Assembly: GCA_030765045.1 (NCBI GenBank)
Contig: CM060965.1
Span: forward strand, 67,032,787 to 67,096,786
Length of the DNA: 64,000 nucleotides
Source: Tenodera sinensis
Lineage: Eukaryota; Arthropoda; Insecta; Mantodea; Mantidae
Direction: 5' to 3'
Each line of letters begins with the position of its first letter. The stretch's first letter is position 1. Made by a program: the position numbers and the translations under genes. The notes under the pieces were generated by a model that made no database searches, was not told the DNA's origin, and saw only the letters and a program-made list of their open reading frames with translations. Below, piece by piece: positions 11,640 through 24,515 of the stretch.

Positions 11640-11712
11640 GCGCATACAGTGAGTGAGTGTGTCGGGTTTAAGGGTCCGTCGACAACTTGGTCATTAGCCC
11701 CACACACGTACA
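11640..11712 (+). repeat. Short dispersed repeat I, copy 1
   Basis: 'gtgagtg', 'gtttaagggtccgtcgacaa' and 'cttggtcattagcccc' match 63.15-63.22 kb, where the same order follows a (GAGT)n tract. Probably the 3' part of another SINE; no head is visible. Confidence 0.5.
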
Positions 11713-11742
11713 ACACAGATTTATTTGTTCCTTACAAAAATT

Positions 11743-11820
11743 CTTTTTCTTCTTTTCTTTCCTTTTTTGTTTTGTTTTTTTTTTGTTTTGTTTTGTTTTT
11801 TGTTTTTTTTTTTTTTGTTT
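11743..11820. repeat. T-rich low-complexity tract
   Basis: (T)nG / TTTTC low-complexity stretch. It makes three long meaningless frames (11649-11941 on both strands) rich in Phe or Lys. Confidence 0.9.
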
Positions 11821-11928
11821 CAAATTCAGGTGTTTCAAATCATTTATTTCCAGGGTAATCATCGAATTTTTGGGTGGAATACAATACTTCATTTATCGTA
11901 GTTACATAGTAGAGAAAGTAAAAATTCC
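11818..11928 (+). repeat. Dispersed repeat R1, copy d, 3' terminus only
   Basis: Contains 'atcgaatttttgggtggaat', 'acaatact' and 'catagtagagaaagtaaaaa', the R1 3' end as in copies k and m. Together with copy c it leaves two R1 pieces in opposite orientation within 0.9 kb. Confidence 0.75.
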
Positions 11929-11929
11929 A

Positions 11930-13977
11930 GCTCTCTTTTAATTGCTGGGCTAATAAACATTCTCACAATGAACGCGGCTTAGATTGGATGCCCCTGCATT
12001 TGAGTAAGGTTGCTATGGAAGAGAATTCCTTAGCTACAACGAATCTTTATTCTGTTTGGAGAGAGAGAGCTCTTGTTAAAAGATGAAACTTTTCATTAAA
12101 ATCTTAACAAGATAACAATAAGAGAAAAAGGTTATTAAGTTGTCTGCTACTCTTAGAAGCGAAACTTGTAAAGATTAATACTGAAGCGTAAAATATAAAT
12201 TGACGTTCTGAATAATAATAACAGTTAAGATGATAAAATCAACTCATTTATAACTTAAGTGTTCTGGTACCGTAATTACTACATAAGGACCTGAGATAAA
12301 AGGGAATCTACAGCGCATACAGTAGAAGCTCTGAAATTCACCGGAGAGCTAAAATACATTTAACTTTAAGATACAGCAATAAGCAGTTCAAAGCAAAAAC
12401 AAACAATTGAAAATGGTAGTCCTGTTAAAAGCTATTCGCCACCTTTGGGATTATTTCATTTGAGGCTTTTCAAGTCCCACTTCTTAATTATTGTTGTACT
12501 TGTTACGTTGTAACACTTAGGCATAATGTATATCGTAGTCATTATTTCGTCCGTATAGTCCAATGTGTCATAAAGTTGCAGGTGATTTATTTTAAGTGGG
12601 ATGCCTTCTACTGTATTACTAACCACAAATTGAAGAGTTAAACCAATCCACCACTGAAAATAGTAAAATGGCGATTCGTGAACTACCATCTTAAAAATTA
12701 TGTGATAATTGATGTTGTGACATGACAATGTGATGAATCCTACTCCTGACACCACTGTGATAAATGACGTTTTCAGTTACTTGTTTTGTCACTTTATTTC
12801 TCTTCCAAAACTGAATCAGAAAGTAGAATTCTCTTATTCTATCATTAACGCAACTTCCTCGTGATCTTGCAGCTCAAAGCTGTTCTGTCCTATCGTCCTA
12901 TCCTATCCTATCCTCCCTCACTCTCTCTCTCTCTCTCTGCCTAACAAGAAGGGTGTTTCAGACGCTTCACTCATTAAAACTTGCTTCACACGACGAACAA
13001 CTCTGAAGCACGATTAAATATCTAAAACAGTCTCTGGCTATACTCAAACTCGCAACACTTACTATCCACAGCACACACTTAAAAGCAAGCTCATTACTCA
13101 ATTCTCAAAGCTTCCCTAACACTGGCTCGCTCACTCGCTTATAATATGGCTGAGACGAAAATACACCTTTTCTCGAAACTTCTCGTAAACAAGCTCGGTA
13201 CTTGAACTTCCTAGAATTGCTTTGTTCTGACGCGCTCATGGTGGTTCCATTATCGCCGGGCCGCGTATTCCACTTGGTGTTTGTTTAAACGCTTAGTTAA
13301 ATCATTAGTGAAAAATTAGTTATTCATTAAAAACTGAGGCTCTAATTTTGATCTTTTTGAATACTCCTCGCGATAAACGATCGCAGATTTGTGGCTTAAA
13401 GTTTAATTTCTGCACTATTAAACCGCAATTACGAATCCGATTAAGACATTTTGGTAAATGTTCTTCAGTTTGGTGTAAAATCAGTCTCAAATACTTATGT
13501 CATGTTTCTCTCAAATTGTTTTACTAAACATGACAAATTTTATGTTCTCGAATAATGCTGCAATTTTTAGAAAAGTTGGTTGAGAATTGCATCATGTGGA
13601 TGAGTTTGAATATTGCAACATGTATTGCAGAAAAGGTGTTTTAAAATTGGACTACCAAAAAAATAAATGCGTACCAACTGTTAATATTTATGAATTGTTT
13701 CACAAATATCACGGCTATTGGAATGCTGAAGGCAGAATATCCTATAAGCAGGATAACGATCTAAGTCTTAAAATGGACCTTTGCACATTTTTGGACAAAA
13801 TTTCAAAGATGTATTGCATTAATGTATTCGTGCTTTCTTGTAACTACGCATTGACAAAAATAAACTTAGATTCCTTTATCCCTGCGACTTCGTATTTCTG
13901 ACTAACAACTCTGCAAGTCTGTGATTTCTATTTCGATAAAAAATAATTAGGGGAGGCTGTCATTATTAGTCGAGATT
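11930..13977. other. Non-coding sequence with CT microsatellite
   Basis: Holds (CCTAT)n next to (CT)n at about 12895-12940. A 104-codon open frame at 13587-13901 (plus) and a 99-codon one at 12456-12755 (minus) have plausible amino-acid mixtures but no motif, signal peptide or splice context I recognise. Confidence 0.5.
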
Positions 13978-13979
13978 TT

Positions 13980-14223
13980 TATGGAGATTCTTTAAGGGCT
14001 ATGGTCCTCAGCGTCGTATTGGGCCATATAGACCACCTAATTTTGCTTATAGGTCTCTTTATCAGGCTTGAGATTCTTTTACGTGCCTTAGATCTGTGAT
14101 CCCTTCCGAAGCAAGCCGTGCTAAAAGGTTTTACACCAGAAAAAGATGCATCGCTCTCCGCTGGATTTGAACCTGCGACTTCGGTAACCAGATGCCAGCA
14201 TGTTACTTCTAGACTACGGAGAA
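13980..14223 (-). repeat. tRNA-headed SINE, family D, full length
   Basis: On the minus strand the head begins at about 14223 with 'gtagtctagaagtaac'. The B box 'gcaggttcaaatccagc' lies at about 14160-14180, followed by 'gagcgatgcatc'. The body reads 'ctcaagcctgataaagagac' to 'ggcccaatac' and ends with 'gctgaggaccatag'. Matches copies at 10.88-11.03 and 43.1-43.33 kb. Confidence 0.8.
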
Positions 14224-15169
14224 TATTAACTGCATGATAACAAATATACAATATATTTATTGCATAAGTTTACAATGCGACGTCCGAACTGTATACATTA
14301 AGAATTGCAGGTGAAGCGTTAACGTATTATGAGATACAAATAAAGCAAGTGACTGAAACTGGATTCGTCCATTTAATCCAGTACTTGCATATTAAACTAT
14401 TAAATGAATAAATTGCCTAGAGCCAGAAAGTATATTTTATACTCGACGAATGCAATTCAAAATAAATGTCCTTTTTGTATTAATGCCCATTGACATGCAT
14501 GGCTGCTTTTCGTTTGTTTACATATTCAGGTAAAATGTTTACATTCGCTGTGCGCGTATTTTCACGGTGCCAGGTAGAAGCAAAAAGATGGAAAAGCAGG
14601 GCATACTTTGAATATAATGATTACGAGCAACCACTGTTTAGTTATCTACAAAGAGATGCAGCAGGTGAGGTGGAACTTACTGGAGGAGACTCTTCTGGAT
14701 ATTTCCGCGAGCCTAATGATAAAAGGGAGCGGGGATGTTAAGCACTTCGCTTTATTAATTACACTCCATTCTGATACATTAATCCGCGATATTGTTTACT
14801 TTCATATCGTCAATATTGATTGGTAAAACATACGAGAGAGTATCGGTTCCAAACCATTGAAAGTAATGTGTGTTAGATACGCTAATACCGAGCGGGATGC
14901 CTTGGTAGCAAATTCTACGCTTGCCTTCGTGAGGATTTGAGATTACAAGCCTATTCCAAACCAAAATTAGTAGTTATGTGTGATTTTTTCCTTAAAAATG
15001 TGGATGAATATCGGTTTGGTATGCTTTCCATCGTTCCCTTATTCTGCAGCACAGTAGAAACTTAATAAAACTAAGTTAAATAGCACAGAAGGTAACTCTA
15101 AGATATATTTCAGGCACAAGCCATTTATTTTCAACGAATGTAACTAGCAACACACGTAGGAATAGGAGT
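14224..15169. other. Non-coding sequence
   Basis: No gene or repeat recognised. Open frames at 14490-14741 and 14608-14826 overlap in different frames and show no family motif. Confidence 0.5.
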
Positions 15170-15740
15170 AGCAGAGATAGAAGGGGTTTGGCACTGAAGC
15201 TAGGCTTAATGTACCTATGTCCACAAGGGGGCACCCCCGGAAGGAAGGGTGAGGTGAGAGGAGACACCGAGCTGCCAAATCCAGACTATTGGCACCGATA
15301 TTGACAGAGATCCCTGAAGTTTCCCAAGTTTGACACTTCGAAGTCTTTAATTCTTCCGGGGGCAGCTCGGGGATCTCGGCGCGAGGCCCAACGCCCCCAG
15401 ATGTTGCCCCCTTTTCCACCCGGATCCCACGGACAACGAGGGACGGAAAGAGTTCCTGTACGCATATCATCCCTGCCAAGGTGCAGCTAACGCCTTCGTG
15501 GACACTTTCGATCCTAAAAGAACCAACGGGATGAAGGATGAATGAAATGATTAATGAAACGAAATGGAAGGGCAGGAAATTCGGGGGATGTAATTATCGT
15601 TCCAGCATTCTCCTAGCAATCCGAGTAACTCCCTCCCCCCCCCAAAAAAAAAAGAACCCATGAGTCAAGAAGGTCGGTCACGAGAATCGAACCCATGACC
15701 ATGAGCTTCACATGTGGAGCCATCTCACACCCAACATTTT
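15170..15740 (-). repeat. tRNA-headed SINE, family A, copy 2
   Basis: On the minus strand the head at about 15740 reads 'gagatggctcc' (A-box-like) and 'catgggttcgattctcgtga' (B box, about 15681-15700). The spacer includes 'ggaatt'-type blocks, and a GC-rich body runs down to about 15180. It aligns in order with 3.49-4.06 kb and 42.08-42.59 kb. Overlapping 63- and 111-codon frames on the minus strand (15076-15479) are SINE sequence, not a gene. Confidence 0.75.
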
Positions 15741-15783
15741 CGTGATATCGCCATCCGAATATTTAAAACGAAAATTAATAAGC

Positions 15784-15788
<5 letters not shown>

Positions 15789-15824
<36 letters not shown>
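15789..15824. repeat. Poly(A) tract
   Basis: About 35 uninterrupted A residues, then (CAAA). It lies on the head side of the neighbouring minus-strand SINE, so it is not that SINE's tail. It may be the tail of an older plus-strand insertion. Confidence 0.9.
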
Positions 15825-16439
15825 AAACAAATAATGCGCCATAACTAAAGAGTAACGATCACATTACGTTTGCTACACAGAAGATTATTTTTGGATGTTC
15901 CGCAAATTATTCGTGTAACTACGTATTTTTAAGTGCTTTTAACCGTAAGAAATCCTTTTGGTTTCCCAGTTGTGCAACACTAAGGCAGCCATACAGAACT
16001 GGAACACAGTTGTCGTAAGCCATATGTGCAATTCTCTCTCATAACGCCAACACGAAGAGTGTCATTCATAATTCATAATTCGCAACTCGCTTGTTTATGT
16101 TATAGAAGTACCTCATAATCCACCCTGTACTTGGAATAAGAGTTTCTACCTTCTCCACAGCTTCTTATCGAGCTGCTACCTCTGTTTGTAGTTTGAGGCG
16201 AAGTTTAGATGCTTAAAAAGGAAACGTCCATGGTTATGTTTTAAACTTATTCAATGTTGGATTGAGCTCATGAAAAGTTAAGTTTTTGTTTATTTCATAG
16301 TTTACAAGATGAATAGTTTCCTCGGATGAACGCATAAGAGAAACGTTTTCTTTCGTTGGTAAGTACTTCAAAGTTGGTCATTGTCCCTTCCTTTTGAATC
16401 TCGAATATGCTGTTAATCAAAAACTAAAATTCAATTAAA
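15825..16439. other. Non-coding sequence
   Basis: No feature recognised except ordinary AT-rich sequence. Confidence 0.5.
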
Positions 16440-16883
16440 CACTAAACTTGGTATACGGTAATTTCGCCATCTTCAACAAATACGATACGAGGATTTTCAA
16501 AAAAATTCACCTGAAGGACAGAAAGCACCAGATAATTTATACAAGATTAAAAATTGACCATTCGAAATTAACACACAAGCAGTTCATGACCAAAAATCAA
16601 GCTATAATTTGTGTAACTACTGCAAAGTAAAATTTACAACAAAGCATATATTTGAATGCAAACGTTTATTTGGAACCTAACTCGCAAAAATACAAGGTTC
16701 CTGCACAACAGAAAGCACTGAACGACTCTACAGCTGTTTTTAACACATCAAATTTATGCATGCCACTAAATTACCATTGTCATTGTGAGTCTTGTAATAA
16801 GAAACTGTAATATTTTATGTATTAACATGGTCGCTAATGACCTAAGATGTTCATGCGACCTAAAAAAATAAATAAATTTAAAA
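16440..16883 (+). mobile_element. LINE 3' end (I/Jockey-type), 5'-truncated
   Basis: End of the second ORF of a non-LTR retrotransposon, which copies itself by target-primed reverse transcription. The frame at 16541-16588 gives 'TRLKIDHSKLTHKQF', the C-terminal block of an RNase H-type tail. After a +1 shift, 16612-16659 encodes a CCHC knuckle (CNYC ... KHIFEC, spacing C-2-C-7-H-4-C). A 3' UTR follows with 'tcatgcgacctaaaaaaa' and a (TAAA)-like tail at about 16863-16880, which marks the true 3' end. Stops and the frameshift show it is dead. Clade is inferred from the RNase H plus CCHC order. Confidence 0.75.
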
Positions 16884-16884
16884 A

Positions 16885-17545
16885 TCTAGCCTTTACATGA
16901 AACATTTTTATTTTCTCAAGAATGGCTCTAATTATTTTAAGTTACCATATGTTTAAGACATTTTTATGATAAATGAAATTTAGTATATCTTGAATTTCTG
17001 AGAATAACTTCTGAAATGCGCTTCATTCTGAACGAAACTGGAAAATCGTAATAGAAGAAATCTTACTACCTAAAAGTGTAGATCTCGTTAAGCATATGAA
17101 GTCCATTGCTTATACTTTTTTCAAATGGAAAGCCGTTTTTCGTTTTTCATCTTTCACCCAGATATAATGTAATTACGAAGCCATCACGAAGCTCTTAAAA
17201 TTTCGGCAAATGTTTATCTCGATTGGCATGAAATAGATAAAAGAACAATCAGTGGGAGTTCATCACGTCATATATGTTAATTTCTTGGCCACGTAAACAG
17301 AACGAAATTTTAAAGCCAAAACATGGCGACCAGCTCATAAAATATTTGACCATAATTTAAACCTACTGCATGTTCTTGCGCTCCTTGCATCTAAAGGGAA
17401 ATACGCAATAAGACAATTTCTGAAAATGTTTATCTCGACTAGCATGAAATGGATAAAACAATAACTGTTTATAAGGATACTTTGTACTAGAGCGAGCAGA
17501 AAAAATACTGCGAGTTGAACACATCATATTTTTTAAAAATAGTTT
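16885..17545 (-). repeat. Dispersed repeat R1, copy e, rearranged
   Basis: The reverse-orientation blocks 'ccatatgtttaagaca', 'gtagatctcgttaagcat' and 'caaatgtttatctcgattgg' occur first. A second overlapping portion of the R1 5' region then follows: 'cgaccagctcataaaatatt', 'cctactgcatgttcttgc' and 'atgtttatctcgactag', ending 'gttgaacacatcatattttt'. The 5' part is present twice, so this is a local duplication or two adjacent insertions. It directly abuts the LINE tail. Confidence 0.7.
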
Positions 17546-18822
17546 CGTTATTGGTAGAAAATATAAGCCACACTTGCCTCAGGACTTATACAAAATGTTT
17601 TAAAATTGAAAATGGCTATTTAATTTTTTGAATGGAATGTCTCTCGATGTAAAATATCTATAAAGAAGGAAGTTTAAAGTTTACAGCAGTGTATGCAGGA
17701 ACATCAAAGTTGTATGTACAATTTATATTAAACCTTCTCCAAATCCCTGGCCTAGCTTTACGCAGAGATCGCGATTCAAGATGTTTCGAATAAAACCAAA
17801 ACGATGTTTGAAAACAGTAAAATGCACTTTCTTAAGCTGTCGACAACCGGTTTAATCTGGCAAAATCAGATCGAAAGGACATCTCGTATTTAATTTTTCG
17901 TGTCTACTTTGTAAGCAGCGTTCTTTATCCTGCTTGATCCGGTTAAAGGAAACTAATGTTGTTCTATTACACTGCAACTGCGAGCGAGAGTTACTCCTTC
18001 ATAGGAAATGGCTTTGAGTATTCCGATTCATGTTAAATGCCTTGTTTCAATTTAGAGTGGATTATTTTATTTTGTAAGTGATTTTGCGTGCAATTTCAAG
18101 TGAATATTTTAGCATTCTTAATTTTTCTACCGTTTACTGGCCAGCCGAAAATTCCATATTGAGATATCACTAGAAGTCTTTTGAGGTCCGTAAAACAAAA
18201 ATAACAGTTTCTGAAGTGTGCGCACCCCTGTATGTGTCTGGGAACAACAAATTTATGTGCAAAACATCGGATAAACATCAAACTCTGCATTTAAATTCGG
18301 TATTTCAAGGACGCAGGCAGCAATTTTCACAAAATTCCATCTAAAACCTGTTATTGTAGTTGCAAAATACTACCCGGAACAAGCACAATTTTAAAGCACT
18401 GATCTTATATCCCAAGGTTACATCATGTGCTTGGTGTAAATTTTCATATTTAATGTAGTACAGTATAGAATTTACCTATAATTTGTTCTGTATTTGGGTA
18501 ACTTCATTATAGTAGAAGTTAATTGTTTTAGTAACTGCCTGTAATTTGCCATTTCTCACATTTGTCACAATAAGTACCGGGAAAGAAACTTTCTTCGGTT
18601 TTTAGGAATGCATATTATAACATTCTGATTTATTTCGAGTATAACCATTAGTTTACAAAATTCAGCTACAAAGGGCAAGAAACAGTTCTTAAGATATGCA
18701 CATATGTAGATGCATATATCTAGAAAGTGTTCATTCAAAGAATATATTTACACAGGCCTGCGAAATTTAGGGCACTGAAAATTATTGGATGGTGAATTAC
18801 GTCAGAATTTTGAAAAAATATG
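17546..18822. other. Non-coding sequence
   Basis: AT-rich; no gene, RNA or named repeat seen. The minus-strand open frame at 18096-18290 is 64 codons without a motif. Confidence 0.5.
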
Positions 18823-19515
18823 TTTATGCAATCCTAGCATTAAAACGGCTTATTATGACGGCATAAATCGTGCAAAATTATCCTAACTTTGGCACCAGTG
18901 CCAGAAAATGGATGACGTAATTAACATGGTAACCAGACAGCAATGACGTCATCAGCGTCACAACATAATTTTCTCCAATATGCCTGTAACAAAACTTGAA
19001 ATCGTCACTCTCACAAGTGCAGCAACATACAAAAGCAAGAATCACCTCTTTGAATTTATTTTATGCAATCCTAGCATTGAAATGATTTACCATTACGGCA
19101 TACATCGTGCGAAATTATCCTTTTCTTATTCTTTTTCGCAAACATCTTGATTTTTCGGGAATTAGTAACCTCTCAGCCCTCTTGGCTTTGTTCAATGTGT
19201 CAAGCGGAATACAATCCATGTTTTTAATTATTTTATCATTACCTTCCATTTTCCTCTATAACTGTTGAAACAAATGAAACATCTGTTAGCAACCATATTA
19301 CGTCATACATTTGTAATGTCTGATACATGATAATTCTTCGTTTAGTAAATTTATTAATTATTTTTACATATTTTAATGCTGAAATTTCACAAAACATTGT
19401 ATTTAACACGTGTATAATCTTTTGATTGTGACACTCGTAAAAATTAGCGGTTCGCTTTCGCTCACGCACTAGTGTTACAGTCAGTCAGATCATACACTAG
19501 TTACATAAATACCTA
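18823..19515 (+). repeat. Dispersed repeat J, copy 1 (empty site)
   Basis: Aligns with 41.0-41.8 kb in the same direction. Shared blocks are 'attaaaacggcttattatga', 'gcaatgacgtcatcagcg', 'aatgtgtcaagcggaataca', 'ccttccattttcctctataa' and 'accatattacgtcata'. The final shared stretch, 'catacactagttacataaat', is the uninterrupted version of a site that holds a 218-bp insertion in copy 2. A first block of about 55 bp (18825-18880) recurs inside this copy at 19062-19120. No coding signal. Confidence 0.85.
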
Positions 19516-22500
19516 TAATGTTACTAACATCTTCATTTTATGGTGTTTCTAAAATATATGCGTTCTCATATTTATTTATATGATTAAGGCCCTTTCTATG
19601 TTCACCTTTGGTAGTTTGCAAAATAGTGTACTAATATCTTTTTCATGCAGTTAAGATATTCCTTTATAAACTATTCCAAATATTCGATTATCTGTGATAG
19701 ACTATAACACTTTTTCGTCATTGGCCCATAACAAATTGCTTCGTTACTCTACCTTAGATCAGATAATTTACATTTTTGACTCACCAATCGACAATTCAGA
19801 TGTAATTATTTAATATAATTAAAATAAGCTTTCACACTGGCATCAGTTAATTAGGGAAGACTTGAGTATGACCTTTGAATAAAAACGTAAAATATGTATT
19901 AATATGTATGCTTAAAACATTACTTCGTTAATACTAATGCAAATTTCGATGTAGACATAAATTTAAAATAGGTATTGCCTAAGGAAAAACCGAACGGTGA
20001 TTGATGCCTTAAATTAACTTAAATTGGTACAACAAAATGTATAAAAATTACATTTCATGGTAGGATTGTGTTACTTCTTTTGTAATATTTATTTATTCTT
20101 CTTTTACATTGGTGACAGCTTATAAACAATGAGAATGGATAGTAAAATATTATGTTATCAAAGTTATTGTTTTTTGTGGTATTTAACTGGAAATGTGAGT
20201 GATATATTTTTATATGAAAATGAGCTTTGAAATGCATAATAATATATGTAATGAAATGCTGTTTGAGATTTAATAATTCGCCCGAGTAGTGCTGTATAAA
20301 CGTTTAGTTTATAAACACAAAGGAGCGCCATATTTTCAAAATCAGGAAAAGAAACCCAACTGTACGTTTTTGAGGTGATAATAGAGCATAGAACACACAC
20401 ACTTTTAATGATTTCCAGGGGACACATAGATGTTTATTTATTTTCAAACGTTTGTTACAGAGTTCTTCGCTGTAGTTTTATGTTAAGGAAAATATTTGGA
20501 AAATGCGAAACTACTTTGCCTTTTTACATAGGAGAATTAGTGACATGGAAAGTGTAAGCGCATGTTAGCGTAGTCCAATTAGAGGTCTTGAAGTAGGGCT
20601 TAAGTTACAGTCACTTTTGTCGTCTTTTGCTATCCGAGGTCGAAGAATGCGATGCACTTTAAAAGTGCATTCGCATAAATGCGACTATAATTTGTCACAG
20701 AAACAAACGACAGTGGCTATAAACACAACCATTCAACAAGCCGCAACAATCAGAAAGAAATGATACGCCGCTTTCCTCCCATGTAGTGTGATTTATTTCT
20801 GTTGTAATTCAGAGGTTCTTACAGATATTCACTGTGTGTGTGCTTTTTAAGAAGTAATGGATAAACTTGTTTAAATGAAGTAGTGAAAGTACGATAGTGT
20901 AGGCCCACATGTGTAAAAGTTGATTTAAAAGCAATAATACAATTTCATTTAACAGAATACTATCTATCGGCTTCAATTATAAAATATTTCAGTTTTAAAC
21001 CCCATATTAATAATATAATTTATACAGCTTTCTACTAGCAGAATTTTGCATAAACGTATTATATTTTGCACAAGTGTTAATTTTGATTTGTGCATTTTTG
21101 CAATACTATTTTACATTCTAACTTAAACTCTTGATTGAAGTATAAGAACAAATATCCAGACGTTGTCTCATCAATTACGGATACAGAAAACATCAGGGAG
21201 GCCTCCTGAACCTTATCGGCATCCAGGCAACGATCATTTCCTCCTAATTTGTGAAACAAATGACGGTATATAAAGCTTAGTTAAGGAACTTATTGGTATT
21301 CCGGTCAAGTTATGAAGACTTGCAAAAACATGTAGCTCCGCACGAAGTACATGGTCCACCAGAATACCTGATGTGTTTTACACACCTGGTCCACAGGAAA
21401 CCAGTTGTCGTCTGTCAAGCTGGCACAACTGTTTCATAAATTTAAATTTATTGCGTGGCGTCAAAGAAAACAAGGACGTATGAAGGGTGTCTAATATTCG
21501 CTGTAATCTGAATCCTGTAATAACAGAACGCAAATGCGCATCTATACATCTGGTACTACAGGGTAGCAATGAAATACTAAGCAATTTTCCCTTTCATCAA
21601 CATACATACATAGGCGACCATTACCCTGGAGTCTGAAGGGACGTGAGGAAGAAATAACACAGTACCATTGGCTGGCGTCTAGCTATACGGCCAACTGGAT
21701 CGGTATTGCAATTCACACAAAAGACCATTTAGTTGAGGTACAGTAAAATACCGAAACTCGACTCTCGTAACCCCACATTCCGCTAATATTGTGGCAGATT
21801 AATTTGAACCTAAAGTCCATGTTTATTATACCGATTAAAAAGAAACCCAATAGATAGGATTAGGAACACAAGTTTTTGATGGATCGCGATGACACGAAAT
21901 ATGTTAATACGCAATAAAAAGGTTTCAGAATCAATTCTATTGCCATTGTCCGCATAATTACCAACGTCTACTCTCGCGATTAAACGCGAATTTTAATGTA
22001 ACTCACAAAATGAGTTAAATAGTTAATTGAGTTAAATGTTTATACATTTACCACGAAATTAACATTTCATGCCAATGTTTCTGCGGCACTGACGTTAAAA
22101 GATTTACTTCAGGAATAAAATATGTTTCACTTTTTGCAACTTAGAAAGCCAGATGCGAGGTCAAGAGTTCAAGCTTCATGAGGCTGGAAGAAAATGTTTA
22201 CAATAAGCAGGAAATGAAGGTATATGAGAGCACCAGGGAAGGTAGGTTGCCAGATAATCAGTGGCGTACGCGAGCGTTTAATGAACGTATAGAGTGATAT
22301 ACCTTCCACGCTACAGCACCACCACTGGAACAAAGTGCCAGAGACAATCCCCCAACCCTGTACTGGTTTTTCTGCATTCCGCAAACACATATAGCTTAGA
22401 CTCGAACGATAAGTTCACGCGTATTTTACGAAGGCTGCAACAGATGGTAGGGAGTGTGACTTTAATGCCAAAAATGGCGGGAGATTGACGCTGAGTTTGT

Positions 22501-22799
22501 TTAGCCAAGGTGCGTGATTGTAGAGTTACATTAAAACAAGTCCATTCTGAAATCTGGGTGCACACGATGTACTTATGTTTCAGTTTCTAATGGTGATTGT
22601 GAAGGAGCTCTTACAGTGTACAATATTCTGTCAGATAAAAAAGAACCAATAATACAGCAGAGAACTAACAAACCATGCTTGTTTGTGATTTTAATGAACA
22701 TGCTACACACAACATTTGAAATATAAATTATAACCGTACTATTTGATATTTTATTTCACCGCTTTTATCCCGCTTTGAGCCTTCTTTTATGCCGACATT
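19516..22799. other. Long AT-rich non-coding stretch
   Basis: No gene recognised in 3.3 kb. A near-palindrome 'tgcactttaaaagtgca' lies at about 20654. The paired open frames at 22169-22565 overlap on both strands and frames and carry no motif. Confidence 0.5.
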
Positions 22800-23175
22800 C
22801 ACAATTTTTATTCACCATACGATTGTGTCCCTAGATTGGATAGACAAAAGTCCGGAGGGGAAACTGCAGAAGATCTTTTGGGCCTATGCCCTGACGGAAT
22901 GTCCCCCGGGAGGAAGGAGTGAGATGAGAGAATACGAAGGGTTGTCAGTGGGACAACAGAGGGCAGGGTCCCTGAAAGTTAATCTATTTCAACCGTCCGT
23001 TGGTGGTTCGTACTCCGGCTCCTCCCCCACCCTTCGGGCCCGGGACTCGGAGACCTCCCCGATCCAGCGGATGAGGAATTACAGAGAGCAAACGCCTCAC
23101 GAAACTCTGAAACAAGCAAGCCAATGAAAGGTGAAGTGAAATGATAAGTGAGGTGGAGCCATCTCGCTTGGTACC
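22800..23175 (-). repeat. SINE family A, copy 3 (head degraded)
   Basis: GC-rich block with 'gccctctgttgt' on the minus strand (compare 'gccctctgttgc' in the 42-kb copy). The phrase 'cccgggaggaaggagtgag' matches 'cccccggaaggaagggtgag' in the 15.2-kb copy. 'gaagtgaaatgataagtgag' resembles the spacer of copies 1 and 2. The tRNA head is not clearly readable. The 112-codon plus-strand frame (22789-23127) is not a gene. Confidence 0.6.
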
Positions 23176-23241
23176 AAACGTACTAACTGAGAAAGAGCAC
23201 CAACTTCCAAAAAAGAAATTATGGATGAAACAAATTGTCAA

Positions 23242-23984
23242 ATAAATTAGATTTAAAACTAGACTTTTAGTATATGAGATAGATAGTCCATCGTAAAATT
23301 CTTTATTAGACTATCCAAGGATTTTTATAATAGTAAAAAATGTAAATAATGCTTGTATTTAAAAAATTTATTATTCATTTAAACAGAAAGTTAACGCACA
23401 CGACTGAGAGCACAGAGCACTGGAAACAAACGATGTTCATATTTTGCACGGAATTTAAAACTCCCGATGCTACCCCGAACGTCATATACTAAAAATATGT
23501 GGCGTCTATGGAACGTATATTCAAAGCATCCTTGGAAAATGTTTGCTGTTTACCATTTCTTGCTATGTGCTGCGGTGTGCAAATATGTAAATGAATGTGA
23601 TAGTGGACCGTGGAGTAATAGGCAATAGTACTGCACGTGTTTAAAATTATACTTCATGACTGAACATCAAGTGGGATGTAATAGCTTTTGCAGCGGTTGG
23701 TCCACGTGGTTATTTGTGTCATGTGAACTCAGTTATGGCAAGACTGATAGTTGCGCACAGGAAAAGTCGAGCAGCATCCGAAATTAAATGTGTGTGTAAA
23801 AGTTTTGTTAGTAGCCTTTGGCCAATGTAATGAAGAGTAACAGAATGTTATGTTTCAACAAAGTTTGCAGAAATGTTCTTAAGATTGACTTAAAATAAAA
23901 GTTCTGGAAGAACTGAACAAAAGGGTTTTCTAAAAATTACGGTTCAAGAATTGTGTTCCTATGTGTAATCAGAATCGGCTCTTT
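23242..23984. other. Non-coding sequence
   Basis: No gene or repeat recognised. Confidence 0.5.
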
Positions 23985-24515
23985 TTGGGGAATATAAAAA
24001 TTTGATGTATGTACTCACATAACTTTCTCTACTCACTGTTTACGAATATTTTTAAAATCGCTTATTCTGTCTACTTTATGTTAATGAGATAAACATTTGC
24101 AAAAATCATAAAAAAAGTATTAGAAGTGTTCAAAAATTTAAAGCAATAACAAGGGATATTCGTAAATGGTTCCCTCCATATATTGTGTTTTAACGAGATC
24201 TACATTTATTGTGTACTAATATTTTGTTTCTCTGATGGTTTTCCAGTTACACAAGTCATTTAGAATGAAGAGGCCTTCAAAGAGTATTCCTATAAAGTTC
24301 AAGATGTATATTTCATTTGTTATGAACATATCTTTAAAATATGGCATTTTAATAAAAATTGTTAGTCATTTGAGAAAATGCATGTTTTTAAAATGTTGCA
24401 TATAAAGGGTAATTTGTGGTAGGGATTTTCTTTAAAATCTTCGTGCCACATGTTTGGAGGATTTTAAGCTAAATATCAAGTTTGGTTTTTAACCGACTTT
24501 CCATTATTTCAACCT
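23985..24515 (+). repeat. Dispersed repeat R1, copy f (internal deletion)
   Basis: Begins 'gatgtatgtactcacataac' with 'tttctctactcac'. It keeps 'gataaacatttgcaaaaatc', loses the next ~150 bp seen in copies b and g, and resumes at 'taacgagatctacattta'. It runs to 'tttttaaccgactttcc'. Confidence 0.8.

Noticed and set aside
12895..12940. Telomere-type repeat (CCTAT)n
   Set aside because: The insect telomere unit is TTAGG/CCTAA; this is a short CCTAT/CT microsatellite.
13587..13901. 104-codon frame as a small gene
   Set aside because: No motif, signal peptide, splice signals or conservation evidence.
15076..15479. Minus-strand frames of 63 and 111 codons as a gene
   Set aside because: They lie within SINE family A and are not conserved between its copies.
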